The notes under the pieces: generated by a model
What the model saw: the letters and a program-made list of their open reading frames with translations, nothing else
The model's database searches: none
What the model was told of the DNA's origin: nothing
Program-made: the position numbers and the translations under genes
Origin: Costus lasius
Taxonomy: Eukaryota > Streptophyta > Magnoliopsida > Zingiberales > Costaceae
Assembly: GCA_027563935.2 (NCBI GenBank)
Contig: CM050449.1
Location: 70,460,556-70,524,555 of the forward strand
Reading direction: 5' to 3'
Length of the DNA stretch: 64,000 nucleotides
Part shown: positions 43,346 to 53,390 of the stretch, one piece after another
Layout of the letters: every line of letters begins with the position of its first letter
How positions within the stretch are numbered: position 1 is the first letter of the stretch

Positions 43346-46300
43346 TGTAACATCCCACATACTTAACCCCAAACAAATAACACAATCGCAAAAGCAATAG
43401 GATGTTTCATATAAGATCGATCAAATGCTAGGTAAAACCGAGTTCAAGGAAAACACGATCTGAAAATTTTCAAAACTCCAAACACATAAAATCTTCGAAT
43501 CACAAATCTTATATCACATAAAGGTACCTGCCACCACGCAATACGTGCACTAGACATATGCACGTTACAGTTATATCAAAACCGATTGCAAAAATACACA
43601 TCAATTTCAATTTCAAAACAAACCCACAAAATCGATTTTTATAAACTAATACCAAACACCGAAACCAGGCCGAAGCCCGCGGTGACACAAAAGTCAAACT
43701 CAATTAACTGCCACAATCTGGCAACACAATGTCACATAGTTCACATGGTTCACATCACAGAGTTCACATAGATCATATAATTCATATTCGGCCATAGCCG
43801 GCCTCAATTTAATTAAGCAAAAACATAGGGCCACAACCGGCACCATAAGCATAAATCATAACATCAGTATCAAGCTAACTGCGCCCCTGCTCTTTACCTG
43901 AAAATAGTGAGGGGTGAGCTACACAGCCCAGTGAGTGGATAGTCTAATTGACCATCCATAACATACACTCAAAAATATAGGCAGATTGTTTTAAAAATCT
44001 TTAACAGGAACATAGTGTCAACATATCACCAGATTAAATAAAAAAATTTAATACAAAGTCACATAACAGTCAGATGTACACACCAACATATAATCAACTC
44101 AGGTTCTAAACAAACTCAGGTTCTAGAGTTATACTCTAAACCAACCGAACACATCTTCTAAACCAACTAAACACACCAACACATATTTAACCTAGTTGTC
44201 CAGCATATCATAAGTGACCAATATGGTCTAACCCGGCTTGGCCAAAGCACTGGGAGCTGCAAAATCTCGTGCAACACATAAACATGGATAGTGAATAGAA
44301 TCAGGAGGTGGCCCCCGTCAGGTCACGACGTGGCACGCTGGTCTATCACGCCATAACATAAAACGAGAATAGAATCAGGAGGTGGCCCCCGTCAGGTCAC
44401 GACGTGGCACGCTGGTCTATCCCGCCATAACATAAAACGAGAATAGAATCAGGAGGTGGCCCCCGTCAGGTCACGACGTGGCACGCTGGTCTATCCCGCC
44501 ATAACATAAAACGAGAATGATGACATCAAGAGGTGGCCCCTGTCTGACCAAGACATGGCACTTTGGGTCTTATATCATTCCCAACACATAAAAGAGTAAT
44601 GACATCAAGAGGTGGCCCCTGTCTGACCAAGACATGGCACTTTGGGTCAAAACCCGTTCTCCCAAAAGATTACTACTGGACAACACACATATCTTATTTC
44701 ATAATTTCACATAGGTGGACATATTTCACAAAGGTGGACTCCTAAGTGTCAACTTGACTCTAGGATAGCCATCACAAAAATCACATCGGGCAGGCTGAAC
44801 TTCAACCCCCATCACAATAATCATAATAGGCAGGCTGAACATCAACCCCCACACATATCACAATACAGGGCTGAAATTCAAACCCTTAACATATCACACA
44901 ACAGGGCTATCCCCTTGAGTTCATAGTTACACCTAGCCTTAGTCCTAACCATCACATAATCACAACACATAATATTCGAACCTCATAACCACATAATTTT
45001 CGAATTTCACATAACCACATAATATTCACATATTCAAAGATCACTTAACATGCCAAAAATCACAAATCACAATATTTAAAAAATCACATAACATAGTGTA
45101 GTCCTTAAATTTCAGGCTGGTCAGTTCAGTGTAATTTTGCTAAGTTATCAACCAATGTTCTCTATCAATATTTCATGTCATTACTTTCTACATACACCAC
45201 TCAATTAAAAATACATAATAATACAGAAAATTCACCAAATTTCGTTCACAATTAACATAAATGTAGAATATCACAACTTCATAGTTTTCTACTAGTTCTG
45301 ATAACAAAAGACAGAAATACCCCTAGTTCAAAGTTTAAGTCATGCAGGAAAAGTTATCCAAAAATTTCGTAAAAATATTCATTACATCCCTCATGATCCC
45401 TAGATTCGAAATTTCAAGTTTTCCCCAATTTTAACTAGAAAATTTACCGAATTACCCCTAGGTCAATGTCAGTCAACAGAAACTTTTATTTCTAAAAATT
45501 CTCAAAAAATTACAGTAGAGTCCTCATATACCTAATTTCATGAATATCAAGTTTTCCCCAAATTTTACCCATGCATTTGGGCGTAACTTCATGAAGAAGG
45601 GTCGAAATTCTCATTCAAGCCCTAAACTTCATACAATTGAAAAACTAAAGCTACATACATGCTTAAACAAGGTCTAATTGATGATTAGAAGCCTTAAAAA
45701 TGAAAAGCCCTAATTCTCATACAATCTAGGGTTTTCGAAATTTTAGGGAAAACATAGAAACATGTACAAAAATTGAAATTAAGGGTTCATGCCATGTTTC
45801 TAAGCAATAATCTCAAGCATACATGGATTAAGTGGAAGAGAAAATCCACTCACCTTGAAACTTAGGTTAAAAACTTCCCAAAAACTTGTCTAAAGCCTTG
45901 ATGTCGCCACCAATAGAAGAAGAAACTCCACCCAACACTAAGGAACGTCGGCCAAAGGGAAGAGGAAGAAGAAATCGCCCAAGAACTCTTCAATATTCGC
46001 CACTTCTTCTCTAGCCGCCACTTAAATTTTTCCCAAGCCAAAAATCGCCCAAAAAATCTACCCTAGCCGAACTTACCACTTAAAATTTCGGTTTTGCTTA
46101 ATTTTAACCCACTAACCAATTAAATCCAATAGGTTTAACCCATTAACTAAATAATTTCGAATTTTAAACCCAATAACCCAATATCTCATAATTAACCAAT
46201 TATTTAATTAATTTAACCATTAACCAATCATTTAACGAAAATCCATTAAGGATTTAACTAACATCCAATAAGGATTTAATTAACCAATAGAGTATAATTA

Positions 46301-46524
46301 ATTAACCAATAAGGTCTAATTAATTAACTTAAAATTTACAACCCAAAATCCTAATTAATTTATCACAAACAACCAATGATAATTTATCATAAATTAACAG
46401 TCAATAATCAAACAAATAATCTCTAATTAATTAACTATCAACCAATACATAAAAATATCACAATCAATAATTTTATTTAAATCCAAATAATGCTTACCAG
46501 AACCTAAGATCCTTGGATCTTACA
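43346..46524 (-). repeat. Tekay 5' LTR
   Basis: Same length as the 3' LTR, almost identical, and with the same five tandem units (from about 44297). As the element reads on the minus strand, transcription would run leftward from here. Confidence 0.95.
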
Positions 46525-46529
46525 GATTC

Positions 46530-46819
46530 GTAAGTTCGTTCAGGAACTTGGTGTTGTTCCTTCGAGTGCTGATCCATTGGTTATCTTCTGTGATAACACT
46601 GGAGCAATAGCACAAGCAAAGGAACCACGGTCACACCAGAAGTCCAAGCACATACAGAGAAGGTTTCATTTGATCCGTGAGATCATAGATCGTGGAGAGA
46701 TCAAGATCTGCAAGGTTCATACAGATGACAATCTTGCTGACCCGCTTACTAAGCCTCTGGCGCAGCAGAAGCATGAGAAGCACTGTAATAATATGGGTTT
46801 GAGATTTCTCAACCATTAG
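46530..46819 (+). CDS. E2 gag-pol polyprotein, C-terminal part
   Basis: Continues the E2 RNase H after the Tekay insertion: KFVQELGVV, VIFCDNTGAIAQAKEP, SKHIQRRFHLIREI and LADPLTKPLAQ, with a normal TAG end at 46817-46819. Frame is kept exactly when the inserted element and one GATTC copy are set aside. Confidence 0.95.
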
Positions 46820-46823
46820 ATTA

Positions 46824-46839
46824 AGTGCAAGTGGGAGAT
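46824..46839 (+). other. E2 polypurine tract
   Basis: AGTGCAAGTGGGAGAT immediately before the 3' LTR. Confidence 0.85.
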
Positions 46840-48498
46840 TGTTGGGGTATGCCCTTAAGGCTAATGTTTGAGGCCTTTGGGATGGTTTCAGTATCATGTA
46901 TAAACTATGTATAAGTTTATAAAGGCAATGGTTGTTATTCAGGTTGTTACATTATCTGCTGCTGTTATGTATACTTCTGAATAATGTCTCAATGGTGTTC
47001 AGCTTGGCTGACATTAGCATTGTCCTTAGTCGAGATATCTTGGTGAACATGAGACAGCCTTGATATGATTGAGACTAATATGTGTTCTAATCTTATAGGG
47101 TGCTTCGAGCATGGAATAAGATATAGACACATAAGTGCATTGGATGTACTGGACAGACCCTACTTAGGATATTCAATTGTTTGTCACAATGTGAATAATC
47201 CTTATATGCAAGCAAGTGGCATATTTCCTCTGACTTGAGATCGCTTGTGTTTCTAAATGATGATTGGCATTGTCTTGAGGTAATTCAATATCATTTGAAA
47301 TATAATGGTTATAGATTATCTTGGATAATGAGCATGAGTCATGTTAGGACACTAGTGCTAGATATATGATTGCCTCTCCTTGTTGGAGTGTGATGTTCTA
47401 AAGGGGCCCCCTGGATGAGATGATTGAGAAAGTGTATGGCCATACCCAGATGACTATGTTCATCTGATCTAATCATTTTCATCATATTGGAATTACAGGC
47501 TTGACACGCTTGTCCAATGAGAACGTCTAGTGGCAAAGGAAACATGTATGTCAAGTGAATTGGATTCACACTTGTGCTATGGTTTGGGTGTAGTCTTGGA
47601 AGACTCTTTCCTTCATATCGGGAGACAGTGATGTGTTGCTAGATACCCCTCTCTGATCGTGATAACGTAAGTTATCGTTATCGACATTGAAGGAAACCCT
47701 TAGGGTCGCACAATTTGATGATATGGCTTACTTATGTCAGATCGTGTGGACTGAATGGTTTTGGTTCAGTTTAAAGGAGTTTAAACTCTGATTGGAAGTG
47801 AGATCTGGTCTGATCATGTTTGATTGATTAGGGCTTGAGATCGGTAAGCTTCGATCGAAAGAATTGATACTTGATCGATGAAATCAAGGGCATCAAAAGA
47901 TGTGTGGTTAGATTTTGAGCCATTTGGTTCAATTAGATCTAGACCATGGCTTGGTTCGATTTGGTCTTTGAACCAAAGTGAATTGAACCGGTTCACATGG
48001 TGAACGCATGGTTCAAGTGAGAGGAGTTTTTCGGTTGGTTCATTAACGCATGAACGCATGGGTTATGGCTTACTATTTTTGGAAGTCATGAATTCTAATT
48101 AGAAACCCCCCCCACGTAACCAAAAAAACACGTCTCTCTCTTGCCTCTTCTCCTCGTGTGTGTCTCGCCTCCACGAGGGTGAAAGTTTTGTTCGACCAGC
48201 CAAGAAGACATCTCATCTCCTTCACGCGAAAGGGATACCTTGGAGATCTTTGCTAGCACAAAGAACACAAGGGAGGAAGCCATCGCCATCTTGTGTGTGA
48301 CTACTTTGGAGGAGAGCCGCTCGCTCTCTTACATCTTCCAAGTCGCCATCCAAACAATGGCCATGGTAAGATCTTGTCTTGATCTATGCAAGCTTTAAAG
48401 TTAATCATATGTTCATATTATACGATCCGCAAGAAACCCTTGTTTTCGCCCAAGAAGTTTTTTTTTTATGCGCCTGATCTAGGGTTTCGCCCCCTTCA
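46840..48498 (+). repeat. E2 3' LTR
   Basis: 1,659 bp, about 0.5% different from the 5' copy, ending GCCCCCTTCA before the CCTCT duplication. It also carries ATGGCCATG-GTAAG, near 48357. Confidence 0.95.
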
Positions 48499-48503
48499 CC
48501 TCT

Positions 48504-48565
48504 AGACATCTCCACCCATACAAGGAGAATTCTCCGAAGGAGAATTTTTCCCACCCGGGGAGAAT
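48504..48565 (+). other. Element X internal end and polypurine tract
   Basis: Continues X after E2. Two GGAGAATT repeats are followed by CCCGGGGAGAAT directly before the 3' LTR; GGGGAGAA is the probable polypurine tract. Confidence 0.75.
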
Positions 48566-49983
48566 TGATGGGGGTAGGAGCCAAGTACCAAAAAAATATA
48601 AGTGGAGCTTAAGGACACCCTAGCCTAAGGGTACCCTAATACTCCACCCTTGCATTGCATGCATCATTTTAGATTAGTTTTATCTTCAAGTACAACATGT
48701 AGCTACATATGGTAGGTTTTGTATTTTTTTTCTTATATCAAAATTATATTGCATCATGGGAGGACTAGTTCATGGCATATTGTAATAACATAGGCAAAGT
48801 AAGCTCAATCACTCATTCAACTAAGTAAGCTCTCAGAAAGGAAAGTCAGCGTCCAAGATAGTTCAACTAAAGACATAAGTTAGGGGGTTAAGGCACTCCA
48901 ACTCCCTTACCTTTTGAAGCCAAGACATCACTTATCCAACTCCATATTCAGCCACACAATCAAGAAAAGATCAGCCCATCAAATACACCAAGATCCATCA
49001 ATCAAGGAGTGATTGATTGAAGACTTAATGCATTCAAACCCAAGCAAGGAAAGGAATAAACGTTGCAAGCAAAGCAAGGAATATTCCAAGGCATTTTCTC
49101 CCTCATTTCGGCAAGAATTCAAATTCAAATTCAAGGGGATTTCACAGCCATCCAATGCCAAGAAATAATTTTCAAAATTCAAAGAACATCCAAGAAGGGG
49201 CGGGCCAAAGAAGGAAGAAATTTCAGCATTTAATTGTGTTCCCACCTTTGTTCAAAATCTCTCCATTTTTGTACTAGGCGCCAAAGAGGAAATGACCACT
49301 CTACCCATGGTCTTGCTTGCCTATATATGTGTAATCATCTCATGCATTTCGATAGAAAAAGTTGAATGAAAATTATTGAGTAGTTTGTTAGTAAAGTAAT
49401 TCTAGGTGCATGTGTCACCAAGTCTTCTTCTCCTCCCCTCCACTTGTCTAGTCGAGCCTTCCTCCCTCTTCATCTCCACATCTAGCTGAGCACTTCACCC
49501 ACCAAGGTTGCAAGCCGTGAGCCATCTCTTCAACAAGATTGTGCAAAGAACTCTTGAAGCTGAGAACCATCTTGATGGAGGTTCATCATAAGCTAAGTGT
49601 TCTTAACTCGTTTTGGTTCTTGATTCTTCTTTTCTTCCAAGAGCAAATCCTACACCTTACTTGATCTTTACAGGATGATGGCCCTTGATCTTGGAGTTGA
49701 TCTTGGCGCATCTCCCTCTTTCCCCCCTTTTTAGTTAGTCTCAGTTATTGTCTAGGCAAGGGAATTTGGAGGCTTAACCCCCCTCTTGCAATTTTGTTGT
49801 TGTAAACCTCTTAACTTTTATAACTCACCCACACCTGTGTGGGCTTGTTGGATTGTTCTGTGTGTAACCATCATTTACCATCAGAGTTGGATAAGTGAAG
49901 AATGGGGTGGCACGCCCTTTCAACTCTCAATGGGCGCAAGGTGAGTGTCTTTAAGATTTAGTGCCTGGCTCCTACCCCCATCA
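48566..49983 (+). repeat. Element X 3' LTR with an inverted terminus
   Basis: Follows the 5' LTR at about 97% identity to GTCTTTAAGATTTAG (about 49960), then lacks the last ~167 bp. In their place it has about 24 bp that are the reverse complement of the LTR's own start (ending TGGCTCCTACCCCCATCA). ATTTT, the target duplication, follows directly. Candidate TATA box TATATAT at about 49322. Confidence 0.9.
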
Positions 49984-51225
49984 ATTTTGAACAGAAAGTT
50001 TCGCAAGAATTACGGTACCACCATAGCCAATTTTATGAGCCATAATTTCAGTCCAGAAATCTATAGAAGAAAATACGGCATTACTGAGAACTGCCGTAAT
50101 CGATTTCACGGTATCGTAATTCCGGATGATTTCTGTACCGAGAACTTCTGCTGAGATTACGGCACTGTCGTAACTGTTTTCACGGCCGTAATTGCAACCT
50201 GGATGCGCGATCCTTCCGGACTTTTTGAAGCCCGAATCTTGCGTGGACATTTTCGGACGATCCAGACCACCAAATTGAGATCCGAAAGAAGCTATAAACT
50301 CATCTGAATGAGGAGAGGATACCCCAAAAGTTTCAGAGCGAAAGGAGATCGATCGGAGGAGAAATCAAGAAAAGAGTGGGCGCCGGCACTCTTCACTCGC
50401 AAGATTACAGCTTTAATTTCCATTATAGCCATGCTATAAAGCTGTTTTCCCTTTCTCTTCAACTTCTAAACGTTCTAAACTATGGATTATTGTAATTCTT
50501 CTTCCATGCTATCTTAGACATCTTTTGGGACATGGGTTGTAATCCCCTTGATTTTATATGACTAGATAATTTTTATTTCGTCATGATAACTTTACTATGA
50601 TAATTCTGCTTTTGTGGCGATTGTCTTTAATTCTCCATAGTTTCATATTATCATCATGTTTTAGAGTTTTTGCAATATAGACTGAAAGGTGATTTGCTTG
50701 AGAACTTGAAACCCTAAAATTGAATGCTAGGAACTCACCATAAGAAATTAGGTCTGTTCTTATTTCTTGATTTTAGAAATGTAATTGCCATGTTGATAAT
50801 CTGAATCTAAGATTGAGTTACTGTGATAAACGTAGGAGGTATTGCAAGAAATTGACTGCCGGAACGTTGGAGAACCTTAAGTAGAACCTGTGTTGAAATT
50901 CGGATGCACGAAAGTGATCCTTGAGTTTCCACTTTAGATAATTGACTTAGAATTCGGATGCACGAGAGTGATCCTTGAGTTCTTTGTTGATGGTTTACTT
51001 ATCTTCAGCATTGAATAAATCCTACATGAAAGTGAGGATTGGTTCTTTGTATAATTATCTACATGAAAGTGAGATGATTTCTTTATGAAGTAAAATATAT
51101 CTTTATCATAATAAGATTTGACTGATGAAGACTTATTCATATCTAGTCATTGAAGTTAAGGTGGATGAAACCCTAGTCCCAATCTCTCTCTGATTATCTT
51201 TTAGCATACTTTCCGATCATTTACT
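49984..51225 (+). repeat. 3' LTR of element P, second part
   Basis: Resumes the P LTR after X. ACGG/CCGTA motifs run to about 50200. TATAAA at 50435-50440 is a candidate TATA box. GCACGAAAGTGATCCTTGAG-like phrases recur at about 50907 and 50960. GTTAAGGTGGATGAAACCC at 51156 matches the 5' LTR tail at 19221. It breaks off at about 51225 (after CATTTACTTA), before its true end. Confidence 0.75.
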
Positions 51226-51604
51226 TAATTCAAATCAAATCAACTCAATAAAATTCATGACAAAGATTTAAACAATATGTTTAATCCATAAAATGTCAAC
51301 AGGTTACACCCCTAATCCCGAAAAATAGTTTAAATAGTCATGTTCTTTGAATATAGCATGTAATATGATGAATTCGACATAAACTATCAAATAAATTGCA
51401 AAGATACACTAGGAAAGTAATTAGAACTCTTTCCCTTGATCTGGAGATGAAGATGAAGAGTCAATTTCCCTCCTTTGCGTCATCTCTCACCGGAATTCTA
51501 CCTAGAAATCAGTTTCGCCCTAGCTGCCACCTATGTTTGTTCTCATTTAAAGAAGCTCCTAAACTGTAAAAAAATCCTTCCTTTTATAGTTCAAAGAAAA
51601 CCGA
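51226..51604 (-). repeat. Inverted Athila-like LTR fragment
   Basis: On the minus strand this resembles the LTR at 616-2077: compare 'gatgaagatgaag...ctcaccggaattctacctagaaatcagtttcgcccta' here with about 1374-1452. It lies between two plus-strand LTR segments that are diverged copies of each other. Ends are approximate. Confidence 0.55.
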
Positions 51605-52020
51605 TTATCAACTTAGAACTCGGATGCACGAAAGTGATCCTTGAGTTCTCAGTTTGATGATTTACTTATCATTAGCATTGGGACGACTCTTGCGCAGGAG
51701 CGAAGATTTATCCCTGCATGGTTGTCTGCACGAAAGTGAAATAATCCTTTTATTCAAGTAAATTGCATCTTTGTGATGATAAAATTAAACTGATGAAATC
51801 TCTATTCATGTCTAGTCATAAAAATTAAAGTGAACGAAACCCTAGTTCCAGCTTCTCTGTCTGATAATTTCGTTTTAGCGCTTTGGTCTTCGTTTGCTAG
51901 TTTGCACTCTTTCGATTGCCTAAATAGTGAAAAATCAATTATTCGGTACTCAGCAGCATAGGTCCCTGTGGATTCGATACTTTCTTTATTACTTCGAGTA
52001 TCCGTACACTTGCACACACA
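51605..52020 (+). repeat. LTR tail of a second plus-strand Athila-like element
   Basis: A diverged copy of 50940-51225 (AACTCGGATGCACGAAAG..., 'gaacgaaaccctag') that continues to a normal LTR end (CACTTGCACACACA) just before primer-binding sites. It is the 5' LTR end of the element carrying gag at 52312-52632. Confidence 0.7.
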
Positions 52021-52024
52021 TTAT

Positions 52025-52174
52025 GTTTTTGGTGCCGTTGCCGGGGATTAGTCCTAGGTACACGCCAAACAACTTGGGATACAACAAGTTTTTGGCGCTG
52101 TTGCCGGGGATTAGTCTAAGGTACACGCCAAATAACTTGGGATACATCAAGTATTTGGCGCCGTTGCCGGGGAC
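52025..52174 (+). repeat. Triplicated primer-binding site, 63-bp period
   Basis: TGGTGCCGTTGCCGGGGA at 52030, TGGCGCTGTTGCCGGGGA at 52093 and TGGCGCCGTTGCCGGGGA at 52156, separated by a repeated spacer (TTAGTC..AGGTACACGCCAAA.AACTTGGGATACA..AAG). Only the third copy matches the canonical Athila site exactly. Confidence 0.93.
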
Positions 52175-52311
52175 CTTAATTCTTGTTGATATTGAAGATA
52201 TTGAGAATTTTGCTAGACTAGGTTTTATTTATGTTTTACCTTTCTATCCTTTTATGTTTATTTGAGTTGTTTGATCCATCTACTTTAGTGTGCACAAAAA
52301 ATCTAGATCGG

Positions 52312-52632
52312 ATGACAGATCAGAGATTATTAAGGGACTATGGAGCCCCTAAGCCACGAGAAATACACTTCAGCATTGTCAGACCAACTATTGAAGCAGA
52401 TAATTTTGAGATCAATCCTGCCTTCTTGACCATAATTCAGTAGAACCAATTTGGAGGAGATCCAAATGAAGATCCATATCAGAATTTACATCTTTTTATC
52501 GCATATTGTGATACCATTAAAATTTATTGAGTTTCTGATGATGCACTGAAACTAAGATTGTTTCCTTTTTCTCTCAGGGACCGGGCACGATATTGGCTAC
52601 ATTCTAGACCAGCTGGTGTTTTCACAACATGG
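52312..52632 (+). pseudogene. Athila gag N-terminal fragment
   Basis: ATG at 52312 leads into RDYGAPKPREIHFSIVRP, then FEINPAFLTIIQ, a stop (TAG, 52441-52443), NQFGGDPNEDPYQNLHLF, another stop (TGA), VSDDALKLRLFPFSLRDRARYWLHSRPAG and FTTW. This is the standard gag start of Athila elements (NQF.G.P.EDP..H...F...CDT, LRLFPFSLRD.A..WL). It ends abruptly at 52632, where a minus-strand LTR begins. Two stops make it a pseudogene. Confidence 0.85.
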
Positions 52633-53390
52633 TAATAAAGAAAGTATCCAATCCACAGGGACCTACGTTGTCAAATACTAAATAATTGATTTTTCACTAT
52701 CTAGGCAATCGAATTAAAGTCAAGCAAATATCGCAAATAAATGAAAGAAAACTATCAGAGAGAAAGCTGGGACTAGGGTTTCCTTCACTTAACTTTTATG
52801 ACTAGATATGAATAAGGATTTTGTCGGTTTAATTTTATCATGATGAAGATACGATTTACCTAATAAATGGATTGTTTCTCTCTCGTGCAAACAATCACGC
52901 AGGGATTTATCTTCGCTTTCGCGCAAGATTTGTCCCAACGTTGAAGATAAGCAAATTATCAATTTATGAACTCAAGGATCACTTTCGCGCATCCGAATTC
53001 TAGATTGATAATCTCTAGCGAAAACTCAAGGATCACTTTCGTGCATCCAAGCCTCGACACTAGCTTTACTCAAAGATCTCCAACGTTCCGATCTTCACTT
53101 TCGTGCAAGATCTCCACGTTTGACAAATAGACTCGATCTATAGATTCATGTTACAATTATGGCAATAATTCTACTAGAATAGATCAAGTTGGATCAAACC
53201 TAAAGAAGGGTTCCTAACATGCAATTCTAGGGTTCCAAATTCTCAAGCAATTACCTTTCGGTCTCAAGCGAAAATTCTAAGAACATAATTAATAACATGA
53301 ACTTAAAGAGAGTCTAAGCACAATTATCACATGAGCAAAATCATCATGTTAAGATTAAAAGCAACGAAATATATAAAAATCTGTTATCTA
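52633..53390 (-). repeat. LTR of minus-strand Athila-like element M, 3' part
   Basis: Minus-strand mirror of 50540-52000: repeated ACTCAAGGATCACTTTCG at about 52976 and 53025, 'ctagggtttccttcactt' near 52775, 'caaatactaaataattgattttt' near 52672. It stops short of the usual LTR end and primer site, at a junction inside the gag fragment. ATCTA at 53386-53390 is the E3 target duplication. Confidence 0.75.

Larger units (their letters stand above)
35667..46524 (-). mobile_element. Ty3/gypsy chromovirus (Tekay-like), very young
   Basis: Two 3,179-bp LTRs (35667-38845 and 43346-46524) flank a minus-strand gag-pol. GATTC on both sides (35662-35666, 46525-46529) is the target duplication, inside copia E2 RNase H. 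PBS at 43331-43342 and polypurine tract at 38846-38860 fix the orientation. I find 4 differences between the LTRs (near 36610, two near 36990, and 38112), about 0.13%, near 50,000 years at 1.3e-8. Long LTRs, Ty3 domain order and a C-terminal chromodomain point to Tekay. The interior is only 4.5 kb. Confidence 0.95.
28572..48498 (+). mobile_element. Copia element E2, structurally complete, containing a Tekay element
   Basis: LTRs at 28572-30229 and 46840-48498, PBS 30232-30243, leader to 32047, gag-pol in two pieces (32048-35666, 46530-46819) around the Tekay insertion, polypurine tract 46824-46839. CCTCT flanks both ends (28567-28571, 48499-48503). I count about 9 substitutions between the LTRs plus one C-run length change, about 0.5%. 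At an assumed 1.3e-8 substitutions per site per year this is near 0.2 Myr. Without the nested element E2 has no visible lesion in its coding region. Confidence 0.95.
24010..49983 (+). mobile_element. Non-autonomous LTR element X, containing nested copia E2 and Tekay
   Basis: 5' LTR 24010-25573, PBS 25578-25589, internal 25590-28571 plus 48504-48565, polypurine tract before 48566, 3' LTR 48566-49983. ATTTT flanks both ends (24005-24009, 49984-49988), and the sequence outside rejoins into a continuous Athila-like LTR, so both ends belong to one insertion. With copia E2 (including Tekay) removed, the element is about 6 kb. It encodes one retropepsin-like protein and no RT or integrase. I do not recognise the family. 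LTRs differ by roughly 3% over the 650 bp compared by eye, so it is clearly older than E2. Confidence 0.9.

Noticed and set aside
23639..52020. Tandem Athila elements sharing one LTR through unequal crossing-over
   Set aside because: At first LTR-internal-LTR-PBS-gag suggested this, but the LTR breaks at about 51225, is followed by an inverted fragment and then a different LTR copy, so two separate elements are joined.
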